From positions 290,425 through 354,424 of the forward strand of contig JADNYV010000022.1 of assembly GCA_015501055.1 (NCBI GenBank): 64,000 nt of DNA, given 5' to 3'. The notes below the pieces were generated by a model that saw only the letters and a list, made by a program, of their open reading frames with translations, ran no database searches and had not been told where the DNA came from. This stretch comes from Mucidula mucida. Its lineage: Eukaryota; Basidiomycota; Agaricomycetes; Agaricales; Physalacriaceae. Both the position numbers and the translations under genes were made by a program. The stretch's first letter is position 1. Every line of letters begins with the position of its first letter. Of this stretch, positions 10,849 to 21,913 are shown piece by piece.

Positions 10849-11110
10849 ATTCGTCGTGGCTGCAAGCCCTTGGAGACACCTACGGCGATTACAGTTTCTC
10901 GCAGAATAACTGATGCTCCAAACGTACCCAGTGTCTCCGATTTCCTGGACGGAAGTAGCTGATCCTCGTTTGTATAGTAGTAGATGTAATTTCTGAAACA
11001 ACAACGAGAGCATCGAAAGAATGTCGGGAGGATGCGGTGGTACATATAAGTGTAAATGGTTTGTTACAGATGCGAATAAGTGCGGAATAAATTAAAGGGC
11101 AGAGCGAACT

Positions 11111-11914
11111 TTACTTCGTCTCTTCCTCTTCAGTCGCACGTCCGAGATCACTAGGTATACTCTCAGCCCCTTCGTTATCACTTTCAACGATGTCGACGTC
11201 GTCCGCTGAAGTATGATACTCGTCAGAGCCACCCTATATCGAGAGGGACGGAATGTACCTATAACAGCGTTGTCGCCGTCGTTCCAGCTCATGTCGCCTT
11301 CAGAAGGCGACGACTCCGATTCACCGTCGGTCAGACCCCCCATGTCTTCTTGATCTTGCCATTCCCAATCTCGATAATCATCCAAGTCTATAGGCTCCAA
11401 GTCACCGACGCCTCCGAAGGAATCATCAACATCTTCAAAATCGTCAATCTCCATTTCGTCGGTTCCCATGAAGAAATCTTCGTCGTCGTCCTCTGGAATG
11501 TATTCACCTCCGTCGGAAGACTCGTCGTCAGATTCCGAAGGTGGACGAATGCTCAAGAAGACATTCCGACATGTAGGACAACTACCGTGCTGTGATTTCG
11601 TTTACAAGTAGTTCGAGAGAGCTTTATGGTGGGACTTGCCATGGTGCGAATCCATTCTGTCAGACTAATAAGGCATGAATGAATGTGTTGAGTGAGATTG
11701 AGTGAAATGACCTACTCCTTCCTACAGAAAATGTGTCCGCAACCATCGAGCTTGGTGATACCGGAATCCGAGCCAGAGTCTTCGTCAAAGAAATCGGAAA
11801 AGGGCAGCAGACATATGGACACGAGTCCTGTATAGGAATCTGGTCTTTCCCAAGACAAGGGAGACTGTCAATTAGCGCGTTGACCTCCTGTTGATGGTGG
11901 TCCATATTCAACAT
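11111..11914 (-). CDS. RING-finger protein with acidic C-terminus (one-base frame break in RING)
   Basis: Read right to left. The N-terminal helix (NALIDSLPCLGKDQIPIQDS) leads to a C3HC4 RING: CP[IC]L, LDGCGHIFCRK, LTEWIRTM, HGSCPTCRNVF. Introns: 11715-11665 (GTAGGT...TAG), 11639-11590 (GC-AG, GCAAGT), and 11258-11206. The tail is very acidic (DGGEYIPEDDDEDFF, EMEIDDFEDVDD) and ends at TAA 11111. At about 11815 the frame must shift by one base between SCP and ICLLPFSDFF; no intron fits, so a missing base is likely. The start is uncertain: ATG 11914 is used, ATGs at 11977/11974 are also in frame. RING proteins of this type are usually ubiquitin ligases. Divergent from the transporter that starts at 12112. 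Confidence 0.65.
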
Positions 11915-12054
11915 CGTCACGTGTATTGATCGAGCTTGCCATTTCCAATTTCGCGCAGGTTTCCTTCTTGCCATCATTTCATCAACTTTGTCGCATGGCC
12001 ATTGGCCAACATACTTAACCCCACATTTCCGCTTTCCCCGCAGGCATGTAGTAG

Positions 12055-12062
12055 TATAAAAA
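12055..12062 (+). promoter_or_regulatory. TATA box for the 12112 transporter
   Basis: TATAAAAA lies 50 bp before the start codon of the transporter gene on the same strand. Position and sequence fit a core promoter element; no experimental support. Confidence 0.5.
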
Positions 12063-12111
12063 GGAAACGTCACTGTTTGTCACCTGAGCTTTGTGGCTTC
12101 TCTTTCCCATC

Positions 12112-14077
12112 ATGTCCGTCCACGAAAAATCAGATCCGGAGGACGTTCAAGAGTTCGACGATAAACACGTTTATGAAGATCCCGACGCCAAGTATGGTGG
12201 CCATGAAGCTCGACTCAAGCTCGAGAAGAAGCTTCTCTTGAAAGTCGACATTCGAATGAGTATCTTGATCTTCATCTACATCCTGAACTATGTGGGTTCT
12301 CTTTTTCCAAGCGCGCACACTTTCTAATAAATTGTACAGATCGACCGAAACAATGCTGGGTCGGTGACATGCCATTCGACGCTCTGTCCCCCTTCTCATT
12401 CTGCCTTTACAGTGCTGCGCGGGTTCACGGGTTTGAGGAAGACTTGCACCTCCAAGGACAAGAGTTCGCAACTCTACTCTCCATTCTCTATGTTGGCTAC
12501 ATCATCATGCAAATTCCGTCGTGAGCATCTCTTCATCGCCGCAGCCGTGTTGCCTACCGCATCTGATCTGGAACAGCAACATGTTCCTCAATTGGGTCGG
12601 AAAGCCGTCTCTTTACCTCCCTGCGTGTATGATCGTGTGGGGTACCATCTCCTGCCTGACCGGTGCGCTCACTTGGCGTATTCTAAGCAAGAAAGGTACT
12701 GACTTCAACCAAAAGGGATTACGACGAAGCGAGTATTCTCCGGGACTGATCCAGTTATCGTATGCTTACCTGGTTTTCTTTTAGCTTCGTCGGAGCGCTT
12801 CTGACGCGTTTCTTCTTGGGGTTTGTTGAGGCTGCCTTTTTCCCTGGCGCGTTATTCCTTATCTCAAAGGTATGCAGCTTTTGTAAACCTGATTGACCTG
12901 CTGACCTTCCCAACCTAGTGGTACAAGCGGGATGAAATAGGTCTACGGACCGCGATTCTGTATTGCGGAAACATTATTAGTAATGCCTTTGGGTCCTTAA
13001 TGGCGTCCGGAATTCTGAGCGGTATGAATGGTAAACTCGGACATTCAGCGTGGCGGTCAGTCCTCCCATTTCATTGTCCCGCTTTCGCTAATAATTGCCT
13101 TATAGATGGTTGTTCTATATCGAGGGAGCCCTCACCATTTTTATCGCTGTTATAGCGATCTTTGTACTGCCAGATTTCCCCGCCACAACCAAATGGCTCT
13201 CACCACTCGAACGAGAGTTGGCAATGCAGCGCATGGAGGAGGATGTCGGCGTCGGTGACCAGGGCGAAACGGAGGAAGGTGGCCAAATACGCGGCTTAAT
13301 ACTCGCCATCAAAGATTGGAAAGTTTGGTGGATGTCGCTGGCGTTAACCGCTCAGGTCATCGGTCTTTCATTCAACGCGTATTTCCCGACGCTCAGTCAG
13401 ACTATGGGATACAGCTATACCATTTCGTTGGTCTTATGTGCCCCGCCGTTTATTTTCACGACGATCATGGCTTTCATCGTGTCCAGGTATGTCTTCTTTC
13501 GTAATCGAATGTTTCTCTAATTTCTGGCAGACATTCAGATAAGACGGGTGAACGTTTCTATCATATAATAACTCCCTTCGTATTTGGGATTCTTGGATAC
13601 ATCATCGCCATTTCGACGATGAACACTGCTGCACGTTATGTCTCATTGTGAGTCGATATGTATTCCAATTTTCTGCCTTGAATGAAGCAGTACAGATTCT
13701 TGATGGCTCAAAGTTATGCTGGCTTCGTTTGCATGTATGCCTGGATGAGCAACTCATTCCCTCGGCCACCCTCGAAGCGTGCTGTCGCACTGGCATTGAT
13801 GAATGCGTTCTCCCAGCTAGGGAATGTGGCTGGATCGTAAGCTACATTCGCAGTCTCGCCTGTCGTATGAATTGACTGGCGGCGTTCCAGATATATCTGG
13901 CCCAAGACGTGGGGACCCTCATACAGATACTCTTATGCGATTTGTATCTCAAACTTTGGCCTATCGATCGTCATGTTGTGGATATTCCGCCAACATCTGA
14001 TATCGCTTAACAAGAAGCTTGACGAAGAGGATGAAAGGAAGGGAGTGGAAGAGAAAGGGTTTAGATACCTCATATGA
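12112..14077 (+). CDS. MFS transporter, anion:cation symporter (Dal5/allantoate permease-like) family
   Basis: About ten exons: 12112-12291, 12340-12359, 12413-12520, 12577-about 12670, 12785-12869, 12919-13055, 13106-13486, 13531-13647, 13696-13836 and 13891-14077. Typical ACS features are LNYIDRNNAG after the first membrane segment, VGYIIMQIPSN, FFLGFVEAAFFPGALFLISKWY, then WRWLFYIEGALTI, DFPATTKWL, and SYIWPKTWGPSYRYS near the C-terminus. The family imports organic anions such as allantoate, nicotinate, biotin or pantothenate; substrate cannot be told from sequence. The junction around 12670-12784 is unresolved: the expected THNF segment is missing and donor and acceptor phases differ by one base. 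The protein has roughly 12 membrane helices and a cytosolic acidic N-terminus. Confidence 0.85.
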
Positions 14078-14119
14078 CTGTTGTCTGTACGTTACAGATT
14101 GACAATCCTGAAATCAACA

Positions 14120-14669
14120 ATGGCTCGACTCGAGGCAGTGGTCTGATTACGGAGGACGGAAGAGGTGACTGTAGGTGGTATCACGAGTTGGGCCGATTTT
14201 GGCTAGACACGCCGGCGCCAATTCCAGACGCCAGGTTGCGGGATTCTGGGGCATCCTCCAGGACTTATATTCGAGATGCGGGCAGCAGGAAGGTAATGCA
14301 ATGAACCCTATACTGTATCACAACTTTCATCGTTTCCCCCTTGGCCATATTCAAGGCATCAAAGGGCGTCCTATATCCACTGGACTTGTAACTTGTGCGG
14401 GAGCCACGGTGCTTGCATATGTAAGTAACATGACCAGTTGTACGGATTCGCATAGCTGATTTTGTCAGACTGTATACAGCGTGTGGAGAGACGAACACCG
14501 GAGGAGAGCCGTTGTGCAGGTCAAGTGAGTGATTTAGTGTACAGCGGAGATGGCATCTGACTGGTGGATCCGCAGACACGAAACCAAGGTAGCGAAAACG
14601 TTGGGGAAGAACAAGGAAATAGATGAAGATTGTTTTGACAGCGTTGAATGGTGTATATTATATGACTGA
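14120..14669 (+). CDS. Small predicted membrane protein, unknown
   Basis: Proposed exons 14120-14137, 14175-14292, 14356-14420, 14469-14524 and 14576-14669. All splice sites are GT-AG, but the first intron (37 nt) is shorter than the others in this window. The product (about 115 residues) begins MARLEAVVSRVGP, has one hydrophobic segment (STGLVTCAGATVLAYTVYSV) followed by a basic stretch (WRDEHRRRA), and ends in charged residues. The layout fits a single-pass tail or mitochondrial inner-membrane protein, but no family is recognised. It begins only 43 bp after the transporter stop on the same strand. Confidence 0.4.
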
Positions 14670-14844
14670 AATGCACGGGATTGAAATCACACGCGAATTG
14701 CTTAATTTAGCACCGACGCCAGCGGCATTTTGCGATAATAATCCCTCACGCATCTTGCCCCAAGCCATCACGCCGCCGGTATAATTGGCAGATTTGCTGT
14801 CATTTTCCGGCCACGCCTTTCGGTCGAGCTCGTCGTCGCCGGCA

Positions 14845-16252
14845 ATGAACTCGCTTGCATATCTGTCGCGGCAGTTCGACGTCGTGGCCTCACGGACGCC
14901 GCCATCGACGCCGACGACCGACCGCCACTCTTACAATCCTGACCGCCGCAGGAATACCGCTTCAGAGTCGCCGCTGCCGCGCGTACAGACCTGGTCCACT
15001 AAATCTTTCCTATTTTCTCCCCAGTCCAGGCCCGGAACCCCAGCTAACGTTCCCATTCCTCTCCGTCCGATTTCATTACCATCGCCAAGCAGGCTGCTCA
15101 CTCGCTGCCAGACGAGTCCCCGCCCTCAACGCCAGAACTTCAGGTTATGCCCAAGGACGTCGACAATCTCCATTCCCTTCTCAAGCGCATATTCTTTGTA
15201 CGGGTACTCTCGCTCGCCTGGGACGCACTACAGACCGCGTGGATGTCGCTAACGGGGTGGTATCCGGTCAACGGCAAGGTAGCTGTCCCAGTGATGGTAC
15301 GCGACAAGGAGGTTACTGACGACGAGACTACCGACGAATCATTACCACCCTCGCCACTTCACTTGTCATCACAACAGGTCCCGCAACCTCAGTCGGTTCA
15401 TCGTTCATTCACGGATCCTCTAGTACAAGGTCATAAACCGCCAATATCACCTCAAGACGTCCCCGGCTCTCGCGCATCCACGCCCGGTGCCCCCCCACGT
15501 CGCACGCCGTTTCATCTCCCCAAAACGCTAGTTCTTGACCTTGACGAAACGCTGATTCACTCCACGTCGCGCCCTATGCCTTCATCGTCAACCGGCTCGG
15601 GATTCTTTGGTTTGGGAGCGCTTACGAGACAGAAGCAGGGCCCGGGACATGTGGTAGAGGTCGTACTCGGAGGGCGGAGCACGTTGTATCATGTATACAA
15701 ACGTCCATTTGTTGATTTTTTCTTGCGGACAGTACGTGTCGCTGTTTCATCGCGTATGCTCAAGCTCATCCCTGTATCAGGTCTCGGGATGGTACACGTT
15801 GGTGATATTTACGGCGTCGATGCAGGAGTACGCGGATCCGGTGATAGACTGGTTAGACCAAGGGCGAGGGATACTCACGAATCGGTTATTCAGAGATGTA
15901 AGTCGCATGTGGTCTCTTTGATACGTGTTTCTCACATCGATCTAGTCCTGTACGCAGCTACCTAATGGGACATATACGAAAGATCTTTCCGTGGTGGAGA
16001 ATGATTTGGCTCGGGTCTGTCTGATTGACAACTCCCCCGTCAGTTATCGCGTCAATGAAGGTTGGAATCCCTGTATTCGCGGCTGCTGGCCATATCTGAT
16101 CTTTTGCAGCCAACGGCATTCCAATAGAAGGGTGGACGCACGATCCTTCAGACGAGGCCCTGCTGGATCTGTTGCCGGTGCTAGACTCTCTACGGTTCAC
16201 GTCGGATGTTCGACGTGTTTTGGGCCTACGTTGTGCAGGGGGTTCATCATAG
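14845..16252 (+). CDS. NEM1: NEM1-like CTD/HAD phosphatase (Dullard family)
   Basis: Exons 14845-15048, 15093-15731, 15781-15897, 15946-16060 and 16110-16252. The catalytic HAD motif DLDETLIHS is present, followed by [52 protein letters not shown] and [18 protein letters not shown], i.e. the whole FCP1/NIF domain at the C-terminus. The N-terminal half is Ser/Pro-rich with a hydrophobic patch ([14 protein letters not shown]) that may anchor it in the ER/nuclear envelope. In yeast the Nem1-Spo7 phosphatase activates the phosphatidate phosphatase Pah1 and so controls membrane versus storage lipid synthesis. The first intron (15049-15092, donor GTTCCC) is weak; a missing base near 15050 is an alternative way to join the two frames. 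Confidence 0.85.
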
Positions 16253-16548
16253 CGTTATAATTCATATTTCCTTGTAGACATAGTATTATCGGGCTGCTAC
16301 TCTAGCTTTCTTTGCATCTCATTCCGTAGCTTATTACTGGGGCATCGCTGACAATCATTATTGATACCAATGTATATTCAATGTATCCGCTTCGTGCTCG
16401 TCGTTCAACCGCCAACTCTCGTTCACTACAGTATACAATATGTAACAGAAATCAGGAAGAAACTACAAAGGGCCCGTGAAAGTATGAGTGAGTAGCATTA
16501 GCGGTGACGTGTGGATGAGAGAAAGAAGAAAACAGGGAGGTGAACGCG

Positions 16549-17398
16549 TTACATTGCAAGTTCCGCTTGCAATTGCCGCAGTTGGGCCTCCTCGTCGTCC
16601 TCTACAGCGACAGGACCTATTCGATAGATGTGAGTCACCGTGAGTCAGTACCGATTGCATGACTGCGTACCCATCTTGTGAGCCATTGGGGGAGCGTGGG
16701 CTGGCGCATGGTCTGCCATTAGGCGCTCGTTTAGCTCTTCCTGTTCCAGTGCGTCCAGCTCTTCAAGTAGTTCGTCCTAGAAACAATGAGACCAACGAGC
16801 CAATCTATGTATCAGCATACTCACCTCGTCCATCTGCTCGCCCACAGGTGCTGATATGACATCTGAAATCTCGTCCGCCACCTGTCGTTGCTCGTTGACC
16901 TGATCCATTACCTCGTTGACCTGGTCGACGTTCCTGTCGAGTCCCATGAGCGGAATACGGAGGCACAGCGAGCGAGATGTGACATACATATTGCCGTGGA
17001 TGACTTTGAGAGCGTCCGAGCCCTTCTTCATTGCGAGCATGGTTTCGGCGTTCAGGTTGGCCTCCTCCAGGGTATGTATCTGCATCTCGAGTTGCATGCG
17101 GGTGCCGTTGACCCGCTCGAGCTCCTTCTCGCTCCGGTTCTTGCGCTTGAGCGCCATCGTCGCCACTGCGAAGCGCGGTGAAAGGCATGTCACAGGCAGC
17201 GAGCCCAGCACACGTACCAGCCTTGTTCGTCACCACATTCGCCTTGGCCTTTTTCAGGTCCTCCTCAATGTTCTTGGCCAGGTACTCTTCCTTCTTCTCA
17301 ATCATCGCCAGCTGCGCTCGTAGACTGACTATTGCATCTCTCGCCGACTGCTTGGGATCCTTGCGAGGCGCAAAGTAGCTCATGAATGAAGCCATCAT
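16549..17398 (-). CDS. SNF7: ESCRT-III subunit SNF7/VPS32
   Basis: Five exons 17398-17218, 17165-16988, 16933-16825, 16776-16671 and 16616-16549; introns 48-54 nt, all GT-AG. The N-terminus MMASFMSYFAPRKDPKQ matches Snf7, including the amphipathic anchor; it is followed by the basic helical core (RDAIVSLRAQL, MALKRKNRSEKELERVNGTR, HTLEEANLNAETMLAMKKGS) and the acidic C-terminal helices (VGEQMDEDELLEELDALEQE). The last residues (AQLRQLQAELAM) would be the MIT-interacting motif that binds Vps4. Snf7 polymerises on endosomes to drive multivesicular-body formation, membrane repair and nuclear-envelope sealing. Length (~210 residues) is normal. A TTG upstream (17410) was ignored in favour of the ATG. 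Confidence 0.93.
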
Positions 17399-17638
17399 GG
17401 ATGTCGGCAAGAATAACGGCGAAAAACAGAATAACTGCGGGACAAGCCCTCTAAGAGTGGTTGGGTGAGTTGACTGTAAAGCGCAGGATGCGGCCCGATA
17501 AAGCAGTTGGCGTGCGTCACACTGCGTGACTCACTATGTCTTTTCCACTAACTATTTACAATACGCCTCATATAACAGAATAAATCACTCTATGTGTCCT
17601 GTAGATAATCGAAGCGCCAACAAGAAAAGTCCATGACC

Positions 17639-18952
17639 CTACTCCTCCTTTGCCTCTGATTCTGTCTCACCGAAACTATAGGCAAGATTAGCACATCGTT
17701 CAAGTGGGATATTAAGCACGCACTCTTCATCATCGCTGCGACTGTCTGACGCGCCTACTCCCATTACTACGTTCCATGCAACGCGACATATAGTTGCAAA
17801 CCATGCCACTTGCAGGAGCTGTTCAAAATGGTCAGCAAGTGTGGCGCATCTAGAGTTGATGGAATACCTGTAAAGCGATAAGACACGCCAAAAACACGTT
17901 GAGAGAACCTCTGCTCAGATAGTGCCCAGTCTCGGGATTCCACTGGAGCTTAACTATTTTCGGGGAGTCCCACGTCGACCTGATAGCTAACAAGAACAAT
18001 ATGTGTCGTGTAACGAACCATGACACCATGAAAAGAGCAAACAACGTGTCGCACAGCATTTGAACGACTTCGAGATAGCGTAACATCTTTGCGAGCTGTC
18101 AATCTGTAATCAATATCCTTAACTCCGTGATGGTGATGTGTGGCGTACCGGAAGGATGATGTCGCAAAAGTCCATAAGCACCATAATTAGACATCCGATG
18201 CGAGTCAAGTTGTAATAGTAGCTCGCGCCCATGAGGAATACCGTTATGACGTGGTGGGTCATCATTTGCCAATGGTCCTTGCGACGGGCCTCGGCGTTGA
18301 TAATTAAAATTTGGTGCGTATAGAACGCGGTTTCGATTATATAATATAACTTGAGGGGACCGGCCAGCGTCCGGTGGGGGTAATCGAGCCATAGCTGCGT
18401 GGGGTTGAGTACAGCGGTGGGGACATTACGGTGAATATACTGTTGAAAGTCAGTTTCGACATGGACAGGAGACGCGACGAAAAAGCATACAAAGCCATAG
18501 GACCAGAGGGTGGTATAATAGACAAACTGCCAGCCTTGCTCTGCGAAGCGCAACACGCTCCTGTGAATTTTTCTCTGCTCTTTGCGACGAGACAAGGGCG
18601 CGACGTGTCCATTTCCGTTGGCGACGCCATTTCCGTTAGGAATGCCGTTTCCGTTGGCGACACCGTTCGCGTGGCCGTTGTGGACAAGTTTGTACTGTTC
18701 GCGTTTGGCCTGGTATGACCTTGTGAGGACCCAACGCGCAAAAGGCTCAAAGAGACAGAGCCTGAGCGTGTCGCGAAGCACGGCCATTACGGCAATGCAA
18801 CTTATCATTAACCACAGGTCATTCGGGCCAGTTTTATAGTAGGTAGAGTCGGGAAATGAGTCTGGGTGACTTGGGGTATCTGTAGGGTAGGACAGGGAGA
18901 TGAATGGGGTGAGATATGGGGCCAGCCATCCCACGTCGGCAAGCGAAGGCAT
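17639..18952 (-). CDS. LAG1: Ceramide synthase LAG1/LAC1 (TLC domain)
   Basis: Exons 18952-18149, 18095-17868, 17818-17724 and 17675-17639. The TLC domain carries the Lag1 motif, including MTHHVITVFLMGASYYYN, LTRIGCLIMVLMDFCDIILP and LAKMLRYLE, plus several membrane helices; the two adjacent His are the catalytic pair of the family. The enzyme acylates sphingoid bases with acyl-CoA in the ER. The N-terminal cytosolic loop holds an insertion of Asn-Gly repeats (about NGHANGVANGNGIPNGNGV) encoded by an 18-bp minisatellite at 18609-18680. The C-terminus is acidic (SDSRSDDEDFGETESEAKEE). The open frame starts at a TTG (18985), so ATG 18952 is used. Divergent with the U1A-like gene at 19215, sharing 262 bp. 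Confidence 0.9.
18609..18680. repeat. 18-bp coding minisatellite in LAG1
   Basis: About four imperfect copies of an 18-bp unit (ATTTCCGTTGGCGACGCC-like on the + strand). On the gene strand each unit encodes six residues rich in Asn-Gly (GNGVAN, GNGIPN). Copies differ by point changes only, so the frame is kept. Confidence 0.8.
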
Positions 18953-19214
18953 TAGGGAGGAGAGAATGGGGGCAACGAGCAACAACTAGGATAGGGTTTG
19001 GGTCAACGTGCACAGTTGATTTAATTGCGGAATCGGCCCACGTTGGTTGCCAAAAAGGGGAAACGAGCGACGAGGAGCAGCAGAGACTGTCTTGGGCCGA
19101 CGAGGGTGGTACTGGGTCGTAAAGGCGCGTGTGATAGTCGCGGTAAGAGCGCGAATTATTTTTTAAGCAATTACGGGACTTGACCCGTGGGAAATCTGTC
19201 TTTTCCTCTCTTCC

Positions 19215-20118
19215 ATGTCGACCCAACCCCAGGCGACGCTTTACCTCAACAATCTCAATGAAAAAATACACAAGGATGAGCTCAGAATACAGCTCTATGC
19301 TCTTTTCACCACGTATGGCAAGATAATCGACATCATCGCCTCCAAGAGCCCCGCCATGCGCGGCCAGGCCTTTCTCGTCTTTAGTGATCTCACAGGCGCG
19401 ACTTCGGCCCTCAGAGCCTGCGACGGCATGGTATTCTACGATAAGCCCATGGTGAGCACCATCCGAGCCTTATCTGCGCCCTCTCTGACCCAAGCAGCGC
19501 ATCGCATACGCCAAGAACAAGTCGTACGCGACGTCGAAGCGCGAAGACCCCAACTTTGTGCCGCCCAACTCTGCCAATGCCAGTGCACTCGTCCAGAACG
19601 GTGTTCTCAAACGACGGCGCGACGACTCGCCGGATGCGCGCGAGGCGAAACGCAAGGCTGATGAGCAGAGCGATGAGGAGATGGAGATTGACGACGATGA
19701 CGATGAATCGGATCCGCCGGCGCCTACATACTCTTGTACGTCGTATTCCTGCATAATATACATTGGCTTCACATTCTTTCCATCCAAAGCGGAAATCTTT
19801 CCTCCTCAAGTCCATCACCCAACAGCTCGTCTATTATGTACAAATCTTCCTCAGGAAGTCTCCAACGATGTGCTTTCCGTCCTCTTCCAACCGTGCGTCA
19901 ACTTGCTCCCCCACTGGCTCTGTCTTTGACTTTTGTACAGACACAATGGCTTTATATCGACCCGTGTCGTGGAATCGCCGAATCCGAGTTCGACTGGCGA
20001 AAAAACCAAAGTTGCTCAGACACTTTTCAAGAATGCAGAGCTTGCTACGGCAGCAAGGGAAGCTCTCAATGGATTCACGTTAAAAAAGGGCTGGAGCATG
20101 ACCGTTGTGTACATTTAG
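19215..20118 (+). CDS. U1A/U2B''-type snRNP protein, two RRMs
   Basis: Exons 19215-19451, 19498-19735, 19790-19892 and 19941-20118; introns 46-54 nt. RRM1 has RNP2 LYLNNLN and RNP1 RGQAFLVF, with the family hallmark IHKDELRIQLYALFTTYGKI and the IAYAKNKSYA end. A linker of acidic and basic repeats (KRKADEQSDEEMEIDDDDDE) leads to RRM2 (ARLLCTNLPQEV ... TLKKGWSMTVVYI). The protein fits the U1A (MUD1) or U2B'' (MSL1) component of the spliceosome; two RRMs favour a U1A/SNF-like protein. Which of the two snRNPs it joins cannot be settled here. Confidence 0.88.
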
Positions 20119-20175
20119 TGTAAAGTCTTTGATTCGTACGTGTTACAACATATTGTACAAACTTTGCGTCTCTGC

Positions 20176-21097
20176 TTATTTCTGGAATGCCTCCAAGATT
20201 GTCTTTCCAAGCGGTCCAGCTGAGGCAGGGTTTTGACCAGTGTAGAGATGGCCATCCACGACGACCTTGGGCTGATTCGATGGTGAGATTGCCGAACTCG
20301 AACGGCAGCATAACACACTGACCTGCCATGGCTCAGCCTTGCTGTATTTTCCACCCTTCTTCTGGAGCTCATCCTCGAGAGAGAATGGAACAGCTTTGAC
20401 GGCATCAACCTGCACCTCTTCAACGTTGGAGAAGCCGGTAAATTCCTTCCCAGCAAAGATGGATTTGCCCTCCGCATCAACGGCGTTCAGAAGCGCGCTA
20501 TCGCAAGTGATGAATAATGTGGCGCGGCGATAATATCGATCGCGACTTACGCAGGTCCGTGGCAAACAGCTGCGGTGATCTTTCCAGCTTGGTAAAACTG
20601 CAAGAGGATAAGCTTAAGCTTAGGTCGTCCAACAGAAAACATACATCAGACGCGAGTTTACTGTTATCCGGGTCGACGGGCAAATCGATGACCGGTCCGT
20701 GTCCGCCAACATAGAAGATGGCATCATAGTCCTTGGCGCTTACTTCCGAGATCTTTTTGGCGTTTGCAAGTTTCTTCTGGACCGTCTCGTCGCTGAGGAA
20801 CTTGACGCTCTCCGTATCTTTGAACATCTTGGGCAGTGATCAGTACGCGTAGGAACGAGCCACACAGAAATTCACCTGCACACTGCCCTCATCGACTGGC
20901 GGGTTGGGCCCTTTGGGTGAGGCAAAGTCGATGGTGAATGTCGGTGCTAAGATATAGTACGGGTGCGCCGCTTCTGGGAGATACCATCCCTTCGGTACAA
21001 AGTGAGATGGCACTCATCATCCACACAAGCAACGTACTGTCTGTTTTCCGAGGAGATTCGTGTCGCAGGAGGTGAATACAAACAGAATAGAAGACAT
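20176..21097 (-). CDS. DJ-1/PfpI family protein, HSP31-like (glyoxalase III/chaperone)
   Basis: Six exons 21097-21039, 20989-20876, 20827-20645, 20597-20551, 20497-20323 and 20271-20176. Recognised features are the N-terminus MSSILFVFTSCDTNLLGKQT, the GWYLPEAAHPY segment, YDAIFYVGGHGPVIDLP, and the nucleophile elbow AVCHGPAALLN with the conserved Cys; the C-terminus reads VVVDGHLYTGQNPASAGPLG. The layout matches yeast Hsp31-34, which detoxify methylglyoxal without glutathione and hold misfolded proteins. Length (~224 residues) is normal. It is convergent with the U1A-like gene, whose stop lies 57 bp away. Confidence 0.92.
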
Positions 21098-21913
21098 TGT
21101 GGGCGGATGAGAAAGAGAATGACGAACTACTGGTGATCATCCGAGTCCTCTTATAGCCGGCAACAAACATACCCGGACCTCAAGGAATTTTGTTGAAGAG
21201 GAACAATCAGCAATTCGAACAGCGCTGACTAGCGCCAGACTCTGCATATGCTTTCAAATCTCTTACACATCTGTCGTTCCCACTGGTCTGAAACGTAGTG
21301 CCGAGTCGACGCGTACGACGACGACGACGACGTCCTTTCATCTCAGGCCTGAGCTGAAGATAAGTATATGAGGAAACGTCAACGTCGAGATATTTACTGT
21401 ATTTCTCCATACTTGCAGTCCGAGCTGTTCCTATATCGTACTCAAGATACTTGTTGCTCAGTGCTATCTCGAAATTCGAATTCCTCACTGTGCCATTTTC
21501 AAACAATCTACCGGATTTGCGGGTACAAGCCCATTTCAGATTGACACGATCAGCCACCATTTTTGTGCGCGAATTTCGAGGCTCTTCGAGAGTCAGTTGG
21601 GTGTTACGCGTACGAGCCAATCGATCTAATGATCAGGCGCCGTATGTCAGTGCGTCTATTGTCAAATTTTCCCGTGTTATACTAACGAGCGTTCCCAGAT
21701 TCGAAGGACAGGAGAGATAATGCTGTGAAATGAGATCTGGTCCCTACTAGCAGGGGAGATACTAGCTCCCACGGCGACTATCTTATAATCGAGAAGACAA
21801 GACTCCGATACAAACTTCATATTCATTCCTTGACACCCACTAGCGCAAGTATGAAGTAAGTTAATTCGTGAGCTAGGGTAACCAATAAACATAGTATAAA
21901 CAGATGTCCGTAC
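21098..21913. other. Gap without a confident gene
   Basis: Two open frames on the minus strand (21207-21620 and 21677-21892) and one on the plus strand (21451-21720) exist, but none has a recognisable domain and the splice phases between the minus-strand frames do not agree. One stretch (21315-21332) is six ACG units. The region may hold promoter sequence for the DJ-1 gene and an unrecognised small gene. Confidence 0.3.
21315..21332. repeat. (ACG)6 trinucleotide repeat
   Basis: Six consecutive ACG units in a region without a confirmed gene; on the minus strand they would encode a run of Arg. Confidence 0.8.

Noticed and set aside
21207..21892. Two minus-strand open frames possibly forming a small gene
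   Set aside because: Splice phases do not agree and no domain is recognised; left as an unassigned gap.
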